Notes under the pieces: model-generated
What the model was told of the DNA's origin: nothing
What the model saw: only the letters and a program-made list of their open reading frames with translations
The model's database searches: none
Part shown: piece by piece, positions 12,734-24,100 of the stretch
Position numbering within the stretch: the stretch's first letter is position 1
How the letters are laid out: the number at the start of each line of letters is the position of its first letter
NCBI GenBank assembly: GCA_002751075.1
Contig: NAOQ01000020.1
Location: 54,847 to 99,797, forward strand
Direction: 5' to 3'
Length of the DNA: 44,951 bases
From: Ichthyophonus hoferi
Taxonomy: Eukaryota > Opisthokonta > Ichthyosporea > Ichthyophonida > Ichthyophonidae
Program-made: the position numbers and the translations under genes

Positions 12734-13944
12734 ATGCGTGCCATCACTATATATCGACAACTAATGCAGGCGGCCGAAAAATGGCCCATAGATTCCACGA
12801 AGCGAAATCGTGACCTAGGACAGCATCTCCTGCAAAGACTTCAACAACAGTACAAGACACTATCTTCAGATACCCCTACACATGAGATGGAGAGTCTGGC
12901 AGTTGAGGCCAATTTGGAGCTAAAGGCCTTGGAGAAACTTTACTCCAACCACTATCGTAATAAGGTAAGGTTATACTTTAATTTGTACGGCCTATAATAA
13001 CGAATTAGTGGTTAATTTTAGAATTCCCAACTTATAATTTAATTTAATTTCTGAAAACACTTTTCCTTTCTGTATGTATTTCACAACTGCATTGATAATG
13101 TTTTTACTAGTTTACCTGTAAGTTCCAATCATTTATCGAAAATATGTTGAATCGTTTCTTGTTTTCTTGATAAATTAAGATAAGCTAAGGAAAGCAGGGG
13201 GTGTTGAAGTGGTTAAAAGTAAAGTGGTGTGTATATTTTAGATGGAGTAGCTAATGGTCTTAAAACAAAGTGAGCAGTAAATGCAGTATAGAGCGTAAGC
13301 TTTACACAACACAATAGTATAGATGGCCCTGCAATAAGTTCATGTATGGCCACGATATCAACAACCTTAAATAAGTGTGAGGATAAAATAAATTAAAATG
13401 GGTAATACCTATAAATATCTCAGAACTACACTTGATTTGATTCAGTCAATGGATATAGTTAATAGAAATAATATACGGGTTATGGGTTATATTCGTATGT
13501 GAAGCTAGAAGGGTCCTTTTTTTTTTTATGTAAGGTTTGTATGCTACTATGCATGCCGGTATTTTTGGAATGCAATGCATCAGTATCAATGATTTCTCCC
13601 TCCGATATACTTTGATCTGTGCCTACTCTATTTATGGTTTATGGGTTATGAATTTTCACCACTTGTAATATATCGCATATTTTCACCAGCGTACAAATAC
13701 GTATTTATCTTATATACCTAATCATTCATTTACTGTATGACACCCCCCTACTGTCATCATCCTTATTGCACTATTTTCCTCCTATATACAGTACAAGAGA
13801 GACAAGGATAGGGCATCTGTAAATTGGGAGCCAGATCAATATACGCAACTTTTATCTTCCTCTGGCCAGGAAATATTACGCGAAAATAATATCGGAAGCA
13901 TGGAAAAAGTCAGGAGATATATATACAGTTTTTTTAAATGTTAA
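12734..13944 (+). CDS. UQCC2: Ubiquinol-cytochrome c reductase complex assembly factor 2 (two exons)
   Basis: UQCC2 (MNF1, counterpart of yeast Cbp6) acts with UQCC1 at the mitochondrial ribosome to support synthesis and early assembly of cytochrome b in respiratory complex III. Exon 1 (12734-12964) encodes 77 residues and ends at a GTAAGG donor. Exon 2 (13792-13944) follows a TATACAG acceptor and ends in TAA. The 127-residue product matches the human protein (126 residues) in length and in its diagnostic core: YRQLMQAAEKWPIDSTKR, then NRDLGQHLLQR, then LEKLYSNHYRNKYKRD, which parallel YRRFLKLCEEWPVDETKR, GRDLGAYLRQR and LARLHSNYYKHKYPR. The ATG is the first in frame and places the conserved YR a few residues in. 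The C-terminal quarter is less conserved, as is usual for the family. The protein is small, basic and helical. The gene is divergent from PLD. Confidence 0.93.
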
Positions 13945-15237
13945 AAGAAATGATAAACAACACGGAGTTTACGGAGGTCAAAGAGTAACTATTAGGGACA
14001 TTAAGGTGGCAACCAACTAGGCAGGTGGCTGTAAGTGCTATTTGATTGCCACCAACGTACTGTAAGTACTATTAATAATATCTCATAATAAATAATGGTT
14101 ATCACACCAAACTAAAACAAAATATTAAGTCGTTGTAGTATTTTTCTTGGGTCATAATGATTATATTAGTCTATTTAGGCAACTATAACAAATATTTGTT
14201 TATCAACACGCAATAACATTAAATCGTAATTAAGGATTGTTATTGTGTACCGTAAAATATATTGAGGGCAGCCACTACGTAGATTATAGCAAACCATATC
14301 CCCCTCCAAATTGCATTCACCCATAACAAAAATGATGCTACGTCAAAGAAGACTTCAATTTTGTTTATATAATTAGCTCTAGAGCATGTCAACGGTCTAT
14401 CATATATCACACTCCAATGTGGCAATAAAACAAGAACATCATATAAAACGTATTTAGGTCTTTCAATTTAGACATGTACTCAACCTGCCGTCTAATTGTA
14501 CCTGTGCCTTACATATAGTTCCTTTTAAAAGCTTTATTCACTTAAGTAAACTGAAAAATGAAATCTTGATGACAAAAATCTGCCTACTGTTAGTGGCACA
14601 GTGAAACTGTGCAGGTAGTATTAAATGCAAATAGCACCAATTGGGCTTGTAACCAGATTTACTGAAAAAGATATCGGCATAGAGCATACAATCAACTATT
14701 ACCCCTTACGGCAGTATTCAGCCTCAATTTTCACAGCAGGGCAGAAATATCTGTACTTTATTGTATTTTTTACCGAGAACTACTCACCTGAACAAATAAT
14801 TTTGAGCCTGTGCATTTTAAAAATCATAATTACCATTTTAGGTGTTTGAATCTCTTACCTTAACCCACTTTACGCCATTTTCTAAGGTCTATTGCAAATT
14901 AATCCCCGGAATTCTATTGAAGAGTGAAACAAAATAGACAAATGCAAACCAACATACTTCAAAGTATAATAATAATAATATGAGATTCAATATAAAGGTA
15001 GATGAGAATATGTAGAAGTATTCTGAATATTAATTAAAACGCATGCTAAGTAGAAGTTGCCATCGCTGTCAAAAAGTCAATCTTTATCTAGTCTAATATT
15101 TTATTCGAAAAAATACTAATAATTTCGTACTGCGTTGCGGTTCCAAGTCCTTGCTTACTTGAAGCAAAGAAAGGGGAAATTATGATGGGAAACATGACAG
15201 GAGCAATTATAAGCATTCACTACGCAGTGGCTGTAGT
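13945..15237. other. Intergenic region with UQCC2 and CYSTM1 3' ends
   Basis: An AATAAA at 14087-14092 is a candidate poly(A) signal for UQCC2. TTTATT at 15100-15105 reads AATAAA on the minus strand, 135 bp past the CYSTM1 stop. Two short open frames (14240-14425 minus, 14625-14849 plus) have hydrophobic stretches but no recognised family and no supporting context, so I do not call them. Confidence 0.5.
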
Positions 15238-15699
15238 TTATGTAATAGCATCCAACAAGCAGCAGGCGGCACAACAAGCTAGGCAAGCACCACAGGCACC
15301 ACAGGCAGCATCTTCCGAAGGATTTTGTTTGTTTTGCTCACGAACATAAACCGTCTGGGCTGGCTGTGGCTGTTGTGTATATACATGGTCCTTACCTGAG
15401 CTATTCGGTTGTTGATATTGGTATTGGGGTGGTGGTTGTGCAGGAGGATAGCCTTGTTGCGGGTACTGCTGAGGTGGGCACGGTTGAGGTGGGTACTGTT
15501 GAGGTGGGTAAGAATAATTGGGGTCACCTGGAGGATAGCCAGAGGAGGGATTATGGTATGAAGCACCAGGAGCTGGCTGTGGATATTCAGGATAGTTACC
15601 AGGTGGATAGGAGCCGGGGGGTGGAGGATAACCGGCATGCTGTGTCGCCGGAGCTGGGTAGCCAGGGGCGCTAGCAGGATAGCCACCTTTTTCGTTCAT
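15238..15699 (-). CDS. CYSTM1: CYSTM1-like protein: GYPP-rich N-terminus with C-terminal Cys-rich membrane motif
   Basis: A single-exon frame of 153 residues. Residues 1-100 are dominated by Pro, Tyr, Gln and Gly in repeats such as GYPPPPGSYPPG, QQYPPQPCPPQQYPQQ and GYPPAQPPPQYQYQQ. Then comes TVYVREQ, matching the conserved TVYV of human CYSTM1, and a final segment GACGACLACCAACCLLDAIT. This is the CYSTM domain: a short hydrophobic stretch packed with cysteines, several of them likely palmitoylated, ending in LLD plus three residues. Family members are tail-anchored or lipid-anchored membrane proteins linked to stress tolerance; the molecular activity is poorly known. The human protein is 97 residues, so the repeat arm is longer here. 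The start at 15699 is the first ATG and is followed directly by GYP repeats. No intron is needed. Open frames on both other strands of this block are shadows of the repeats. Confidence 0.88.
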   Translation of the reverse strand: MNEKGGYPASAPGYPAPATQHAGYPPPPGSYPPGNYPEYPQPAPGASYHNPSSGYPPGDPNYSYPPQQYPPQPCPPQQYPQQGYPPAQPPPQYQYQQPNSSGKDHVYTQQPQPAQTVYVREQNKQNPSEDAACGACGACLACCAACCLLDAIT

Positions 15700-17849
15700 T
15701 TTACTAATCTACAGATATTATTATGTTGGCTCTAAACTACTTCACTATCAAACACACAAACAAATTATAATGAGGTATAACGGTTCCCAACAATCTCCTA
15801 GACTCATATATAGCATCATAAACCCCATTTCCTCAGATTCTAAAATAGTTATCGTTATCTGGATTATCATTGGCTGGTTTTCATTTGATTTTTAATTACT
15901 CTTAGTATTTGCACACGATTAAACGATAACAATAAGTTATTTTAAACCATTTTAAAATATTTATACATCTGCCAATCAATATTTAGTTTACAAAACTTTA
16001 TCGTTTTTAACCAAATACCTTTATAATCCCAAAAATATCCCCGATGAATTTCGCACAAGTTGAATCTGGCCCAATGAAACCAATTATTACAAATTGCGTC
16101 ATAATGCCTCAGGACCAATACCAGCAACCGTTTATTCTTCGGTTTAGAGGCGGGTTAGTTATTCTTGAACGTTGTTTTTGACCTTTTAAAATGCTTTAAT
16201 TATATTCAGCAACATAAAAAAATACTCTGATTTTATTAATTTTCTTTTTTCTTTTCTAAGGAGCAGTTAAAACTAAAGATGATAGTGTGTCTCTGACTTG
16301 TAAATAATAAGACAAAATATTAATTTATATCATGGGAAGTTTGCTTGCCTATCTCTAATCACTAAAATATTAGCCCGAGCTACCTATTGGTAAGAGAGAG
16401 GCTCACACATTTTAAAAATAAATTTCAATGCCCAGTGTGTTAATTGTGAATTTGATTAATAATTTATGAGAAACCGGTAAAATATAAATATATCAATATC
16501 CTTACGTTTATTTCTGACTGGCTTTGCCCAGTCATGTGCTCCCGACTATTCTCAACATGTGGAAAACAATATAGACTGTCATGAAACCAGTTAATTCTAC
16601 TAAGTCAAACAGATGGCAAAATATTTTGGGGATATACAATAATATCACAACCGATAACGTCATTTACGATAATTACTGAATACATCATATTACAAATCGA
16701 CAAATCCCAAAAATAATTGGGAAGATACCGAAAATACGTACACTTTTTTGGAATAAAACTTTTTTCTTCAAAAAAATTATATAAAAATACAATTCCTCTA
16801 ATAAAAATAACAAAATTGTAAATTTCTTTCAAATTTGCTATTTATTTTCGTGATCTTTCCATTTGTTTTTGGAATTTTTCCATCTATTGCAGGATTTGTC
16901 AATTTATTGCCGGGATCCCCAATATATTGTACAAAACAACCAGCAATATACAGTTCGGTAAACTGTCTTAGTAGTTTTTTTTACATTGGATGCCATGCCA
17001 CAGTTTTTTCCGAATGACATCCGGAATTATCTAGTTTATTTAGGGTGCCACAATCCTACAGCCAAATAGTCACCATGTTCAGGTTCATTTCATACTCCTT
17101 TTTGAAATAACCCATCTAGGCCAAGGGCGAGTGTTAAAACAGGCATATTTAAATTTAAGTATGTCTTGATATAATTACAACCATTTAATATTATTAGCAC
17201 TTATTTATCTTCTTCACTTCATCAGAAAAGGGGATTGCCACAATGCCTCCATCAACGTCTTTGATACTAATTCATGGGCAATCACCAAATTCAAACTCCT
17301 CAATCAACACTATGTCACAGCCACAATTAATACTCTCAATCCTATATCTAACCAACTTAGAAACATTAAGTTTAAACATGAAAATCTCCAACCAATTTCT
17401 ATTAGATAGTCGTCGTCAGGTAAAAGACAGGCTTAATTTAAGCTCTAGTTAGCTGCTCTTGAATCTCTCTGCTGGTCAAGGGATATGGATGGTTTTAGCT
17501 TTTTACTCGGCGATATACTGCATATGTAATAACAGACTAATTGTGGCCGCGTGTATATAATTATAGAATTATTATTATCTGACGAATCAACACTAGACTT
17601 AACTAGTTAAGTATCTGAATTATATACTTCAACTTCTCTGAAAAGAATAGACATAATATGAAACAAGTATAGAGTACATAAATTAAACAATAAACTAGTG
17701 ACGACAGGGAACAGTTTTTTTGTTGTTGTTGTTTTATGTTATACACACTCGATCTTAACTTGATAATCCAATAATATCTCTTTGCTAAAATGGCTCTTTA
17801 GCTAACTCCCTCACTGGTTTAAATGTTCGCATGCTGTTATCGGATCTTT
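15700..17849. other. AT-rich intergenic DNA, no gene seen
   Basis: No exon with conserved coding signal on either strand. CCAAT motifs near 16068, 16078 and 16112 lie 370-415 bp upstream of CYSTM1 and could belong to its promoter. Short open frames here (for example 16605-16832 minus, 17243-17452 plus) are low-complexity and unsupported. Confidence 0.5.
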
Positions 17850-18490
17850 GCTAATGATGACGTTAAACCTGCGGATCTAATGTATTGATAGATTCTGTCT
17901 CATTCTAGTCACATGGAATTTGGAATTTCTGTCCCCGAAATCGCTCGAGCTTGAAGTCAAGTTCCTCCAAAAGATTTCTAGTTATATCTTCTTCCTCTTA
18001 ACTACCAGAGGAGAGTTCCTCCCATAACTTCTTCTTACCACCTACGGATTCTAACTTAGTTGTAGATTCTGGTTATATAGTTGTTAGTCCAGGTCAATAC
18101 CAGTTGACCTTATGAAAAACACTAGAGGTATGTATATCCCCGTTTTGGGTTTTACCGTACTGTGATGTTAGCGACATATTTTCCAATGATTATTCAAAGA
18201 TTCATTCAGTTGCTACATATTTTGTTTGGATCATGAGTTACTACATATAATTAAATGCCAATGACCAGCATTATCTAATAAACCATGCTGAATTCCTGAG
18301 CTAGACTTATCTTAGCAACTAGACCTAATTAAATATAATTAGTGACTCCATGTAATTAGTTAATTGCCATGAATTAATTTTTAATTCTTACAAACCGATT
18401 GAAACTTCATTGTGAACGCTACTGAACATTTAGAGGTACATTGCAACATGAACTATAAACGATGTCTTCTCGTACAAGACCTCATCAAGT
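17850..18490 (-). mobile_element. Remnant of Copia-type LTR element: end repeat plus start of internal region
   Basis: Read on the minus strand, 18490 to about 18060 matches the end repeats found at 35034, 39811 and 41571. It shares the initial ATACTT-GATG block, then TACCTCTAAAT, a CTAATTATATTTAATTAG palindromic segment and the terminal AACTATATAACCAG block. About 200 bp further resemble the lysine- and glutamate-rich start of the internal region. It is an old, broken fossil, much diverged from the copies on the right of the window. Confidence 0.65.
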
Positions 18491-21172
18491 ATACAGCCTA
18501 GTACTTGCAAGAACTGAAATATTTCAACATATAGCACACTATGAAAACTCTTGGCTATTTTAATTGTCTAAATATAAAAGAACATCAGCTGTGTTGGTGT
18601 TCTTTATAGTTCTAAACACGCAAATGATTGGAAAACACCAATCACCAGATTAACCAGCTGGAAGGATTAAAACCCAATAAGCCCAACCTAATTATCAATT
18701 ATCTAATCAGAGAGAGAAATAACCAGCTTCCTTAAAGAGACTGTGAACAGACTAGAGAAACCTTAAACACAAGAAAGATTCGGACCAGCAAATATTAAAA
18801 TATTAGTGTGTTGTCCCACACAATATACACATTTCTCTATTACTGATGGCCCTGTAGATACCAACAGGGCATCTATCCTCATCAATACTGACGATTCCAA
18901 AAGAGTAAGGGTTGGAATAGATTCAATGGAAGATGCCACACTTGCAATTAAATAGATTGAACACGATTCAAGAAATTTAACTCATACAAGTGAACAAGCT
19001 TTGATCTTATGAATCATTTCACCAAAGTCAATTTGTCAATCCAGGTCAGATCCAGACTTCAATAAATACACACCTGTTCTTCAATATCACATAATAATAT
19101 GCTCAAAGTTTACTGATTACATCATATTATAGAAATCTGTAAATTCCATCACAATAATTTACAAAAAAAAAAAGAAAAATACAATTATGTATGCTCAGCC
19201 AAATGGTCTCTAAGCCCACACATTTAATTGTTAAGAGTTCTTAGAGGTTTTTTTCTTTTTCCGTCTATGAGAACATTATTTGATGGTTTGATATTTGAAT
19301 CTTACATAATTATGGACTCCTATCTATTATTTTATTCATTCTGAATTGGCTTGAGGTTGTCAATATTGGTAAAAGGAAATGTAAACCCAAAACATAAACC
19401 ATTTCAGATCAAATGTTTTGGGTTCACAGTGCTTAGGCATCATGCGTAAGACAGGTCCGCAGGACTTGTTTAATAATAGAAATATGTCTTATAGTAACTA
19501 TATTCCGTGTATGCAAAAGGACATGTTAAAATGTCCCCATAATCGGTGTTCTCTCTCCTAAATGAATATATGTTGCAGGAACACTCTTGTCTCTACTTAT
19601 TATTTCTTACACAAGGCTATCTAGGAATCATTAGTGGCACATATTTCTCAAAATATAATAGGGTAAGTTTGTGACAATAAAAACCTGCCACTTGGAAGTA
19701 TTTTATATACGCCATCCCTTACTTCAGCTTGTGGAGAGCAGCCGGAATATTGTACTCTCAAGATTCTAATATACGTTTCTCAATCCTACTTGGATTGAAA
19801 TTTACTTAAATGAAAATCTACTATTCCAAGATCTCCAATGGAATCTTGCCGTTCATTTATGAAGCCAAGTTTCCAAGAACAACTCGTGATAGATAGTTAG
19901 ATCTAATGGGTTAAAATGAACAAACAAGCTGTAGAGTAGAAATGATTCTGTATATAAGTAGAGGATGATGCAATGGTATACCGAATCCCAATTCACTAGA
20001 TCATCCCCCAAGCCACATTGCGGCAAAAGACTCGCATTAATACCTCCATCTACCCATACTCACACCATCCACCACTCCAATATGTATATGCAGATTACAA
20101 AACCAATGTGTTATTAGCAAGGCTCAAGAACGTATTGCCAAACATGGAAAAATTAGACACCCTGATTATCCTATGGCATGCATTCTATAATATAGATTTG
20201 ATAGATTGCGCCACCAAATGGCGGTACCGTTTATTTTGACAAGATGTCACTAGTAAAACTAGTATATCATTCTAGTTTTGTGCACATATATTCATGTAGA
20301 TAAAAAATTACATGACATATTTCACTCCAAAAAGCGCTTATTCATGTTTAAAATTACTCCATTACTTCAGTGTTGCATTATTTTATTCATATATTGGATT
20401 ATATTCTATTGTAGCGTGTTAATACTATCATATTTACTTATTAGATTGAGGAAAGTCTATCTAACCGAGAGATAAATATAGATCTGCTCTACTGATTTAA
20501 AGAAAACGCCAAAGGGTATATGATAATGCAAATGAAGTACTATATTGGCGATATCGTATTTAGGCCTTTTGACGTCATATATAACCTATTATGGATGCCA
20601 CACAGTCCGTCCCGCATTATGATTCTTTATCACCAATAATTGAACGTAGTCCACCCATTCTAATAAGAAGGGCCTAGGGAATAAACAACTAATTGCAGCT
20701 GTGTATATTGGTATCCTTGACTTAGGTTGTACTAGGATTAGCCTGTTGTAATTGTGGTCACTGTGCGTTCTTTCATATACGACACGGTGTTGGCTTTGCC
20801 AGGCATTATTTTAGATTGCAGTATATTTAGTTATTGTATAGTCAAGCGTCATATTATTCTTTATTCGGTCTTTTATATCTGGTTGTGTGTGAACACTGTT
20901 GGACCTTCACTCAGTGTACATAGTGTTTGCAACACAACGAAAGAAAAAACAGGAGCTATCCCCTTCCCCTCACTAAAGCAACTGAGTCAAACAGAGGAAG
21001 AAACTCCAGGTAGAATTTATAGCCCCTTAAGGCTTGGAGCATATATCAATTAGGTGTCACACACTATGCCTATAGAAAATACGGGAAAAAATATTATTGC
21101 ATTTAATGTCGTTAATTGAAGTAATAAAACTTGTATATTTAATATATACCATAGTATAAGAGGACCGCCAGA
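18491..21172. other. AT-rich intergenic DNA upstream of WEE1
   Basis: No host exon is recognised. Fragmentary open frames near 18840-19100 may be further decayed mobile-element debris, but no domain is visible. A GACGTCATATATAA string at 20570-20583 combines a CRE-like core with a TATA-like run about 600 bp before the WEE1 start codon. It could be promoter sequence if an untranslated first exon exists; this is speculative. Confidence 0.35.
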
Positions 21173-24100
21173 ATGACGGGTCTTAGTACGCCCCGGAAAG
21201 CGAAAGAAGACATATTGGTGGCCACTCCTACAGCAAAGATTAACGTGTCTATAGAAGTTACACCCGAGGAGACTGTTAATTGTATGAAGCGCCTGTTTGA
21301 GGTTAGTTGGTTTCTTCTTGATATAGTATTGTGTATATCTTGCCAGCCTTAATAGGAACCCCACCTAGTTGGTCCGGGCATACCTTCCTTAGGGACTGTC
21401 TTTCTCGGGTTTACTATATTGTATCTATTCATCCAATAGTACTTGGTCTTTAAATTACCTCATGATCACCCTATATTTCTCTATTTAGTTCTTTAGCCTG
21501 CCCTTCCCTCTATTGGCTTCTCAATCTTTTTCTTTGCCATTTCCCTCATATTCACATAGGCTGACTCACCTGTCCAACCCTTTTGACCTCAGCCCTCGAT
21601 CTTGTTCTCTCTTTTATCTTTACTTATTTTTCTTTCAATCCGCTTACTAGAATAACCCATACACTCACAACCTTGCATATCGCTGCCAGACATCGTATAT
21701 ATCCCCACTATAGTTATATAGCTACAGATGCCCACCCACATGCATATCCATATGTACCCCTCTTTGTATGCAACCATGCCGAGCTAGCTGTACGAACACA
21801 TATACCTTCCTAAACACTTAATTATGTATGCATACTCCCTCACACGCCCTCCTTTTGTTCAGTCTCCCCCCACCCCTAAGGACAGTCTCTCAGAGGCCTG
21901 GGGCCTAGCCACCCCACCTCCCTATGACAGGCATGCACACCATGCACAAGGTCGTAATCCGGGTCAGTTAACCCCTGGGGTTACCACTCCTGCTAAGAAG
22001 AAGCCTAAGACCTCTCTCTCTAGGTGGGTGTACCAGGGCCCAGGCCCAGATAGGAGAGACTGTGTTCTGGAAGGGGAAGGGGCGGGGGGGCAAAGGGGTG
22101 GGGTGTAATAGGCGGGTAATCTCTAGGGGTGGATATATTAACCAAAGGGATTGTTGCTAATGCCCTGCACGCCACAGGACCACATGGCACTACACTCTAT
22201 TATATTACACTACACTGTACTATACTACACTGTACTACATTACACTATAATATACTATACTCTGTTGCACATTACTACCCCTTTTTCTATCTCTCCTGCT
22301 TCCCTCTATAGGCTTAAAATGCAGTCTGGTGGCATCAATACAACAGAGTCACACAGTAGCTATCGCCCCAGAACCAACCCAACAAAGAGTGTGTGGATAG
22401 GATGTGGAGGTGAGACGGGAGGGAGTACTGGGTATGAAAGCAGGGCAGGGCCTAACGTAAATCCCTTTACACCCGTCCCCTCGGTGCCTACAGTCCGAAA
22501 ATCTCCAGCATCCACTGAAGGTATGTATATTATAAGCTGTACGATGGTATGTTGGGGGTGGGGCTAAGCTTAAATACGGCTGGATGTCGTGGGTTGATTA
22601 CAGACTACACCTACGGGGTCCAGGTAATACTGTATAAGCTATTCATGTAATAGCTTAACATTTCTTGTAGTGAAGTGGGCCTCCACGCCTCCTGTCCAGG
22701 ACTGAAACAGATGTATAGGATAAGAGAATGACTATATGTTGGGGGGGGGCAGGGCGGAGAGAGCACACCCTGAAGAGGTATGAGCAAGAATTTGAAGAGT
22801 TGGAGCTATTAGGATCGGGAGAGTATGGTAATGTGTACAAGTGCATTAACCGACTGGATGGCTGCTTCTATGCTATTAAACGCACGAAGAAACCATTTCG
22901 AGGCTCCACAGAAGAGTAAGTAGCACATGCACCAGACTCTATAGGCAGCCTTCCATAACATATTGCCCCTACCATACACATTCATTCCCCCCTCCTTTCC
23001 CTCTCAGGCAAGAAATGTTACGGGAGGTGTATGCCCACGCGGTGCTGGGGGTCAGCCCCTATGTGGTCCGCTACTACAGTGCCTGGGAAGAGGACAACCA
23101 CATGCTTATCCAGAACGAATACTGCCCCCACGGGTCCTTAACGGACCTTATGGGCACACGCACACAGCCCTTCTCCCAGCACGACCTCGCTGATATTCTT
23201 TACCAAGTGGCCGAGGTGAGTGTGATCTCATGCTTCTATAGATATCCTTTCCCCTCTTCTGCAATAGGGATAATCGAATGTGGCACTGCACACAGGTGCT
23301 TCTTTTTGTGAGCGAGTTGATTTCAAGAAAATATCAATTTTTCATGAGAATATGTGAAGTCTCATGGTCTCTGCTAGGTAGGCCACGGGTACATTGTAAG
23401 GCCTCCCCCCAAGGGCAGGGACCAATGTGAGGCAGTCTGATCTTATGGGAGCACGCAGCTATTAAATTTCTGCTCTTTAATATTTGCTATCTACAACTTG
23501 ACTAGGTCCTACGTGTGATAGGAAGGAGGCATGTGAGAGTGGGCTGGAGGGGTCGGGGAAGGAGTAGCATGAGCTGTAGTAGTAGGTATGACGTGAACAT
23601 GATGGCATTTTAAAAGGAGGATACCAAATAAGGAGTGTTAGTGTTTATTAAAACCGTGCAATGCTAGGTAAAAGACTGTTGGTTGGTCCGAATAAATGGA
23701 GTAGAGGATAGGATGCCTATTTGGTTAATTTACAGTTTGACTGTGTTGTACGGTGGGTGAAGGACTGTGATTATACTCTCACTGGTGCCAAGGCTAAGAG
23801 GAAGAGATCTGTTGTCTGTAATGTTGTAAGTTGACCTCAGAGGGGGCATGGCAGGGTATCCGTGTGTTGCACTCCCACCATATGGTACACATGGACGTGA
23901 AACCAGGTTAGTGCCCTATGAGCTGATGGGTGGTTGTAGGAGGGGCAGGCTACTGACCTCCCTTTGACCTAGGCAATGTATTTGTGGCCAGTGCAGGGGA
24001 CGAGCCACGATCTGAACCGGTAAGGAGTGGGATGATCGGCTGGTGGCAGGGCCATATCCCTACTATAGCTAACTAAACACTCATAGCTATGCAGTATTCC

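Noticed and set aside
14240-14425. Minus-strand open frame of 61 residues with one hydrophobic segment.
   Set aside because: No known family, no splice or start context, and AT-rich DNA makes hydrophobic frames common.
15279-15686. Additional open frames of 102-135 residues overlapping CYSTM1.
   Set aside because: They are frame shadows of the GYPP repeat; only the minus frame 15699-15238 carries the CYSTM tail.
18840-19100. Short plus-strand frame with acidic and basic residues, possibly another element part.
   Set aside because: No motif or repeat match; left as unassigned AT-rich DNA.
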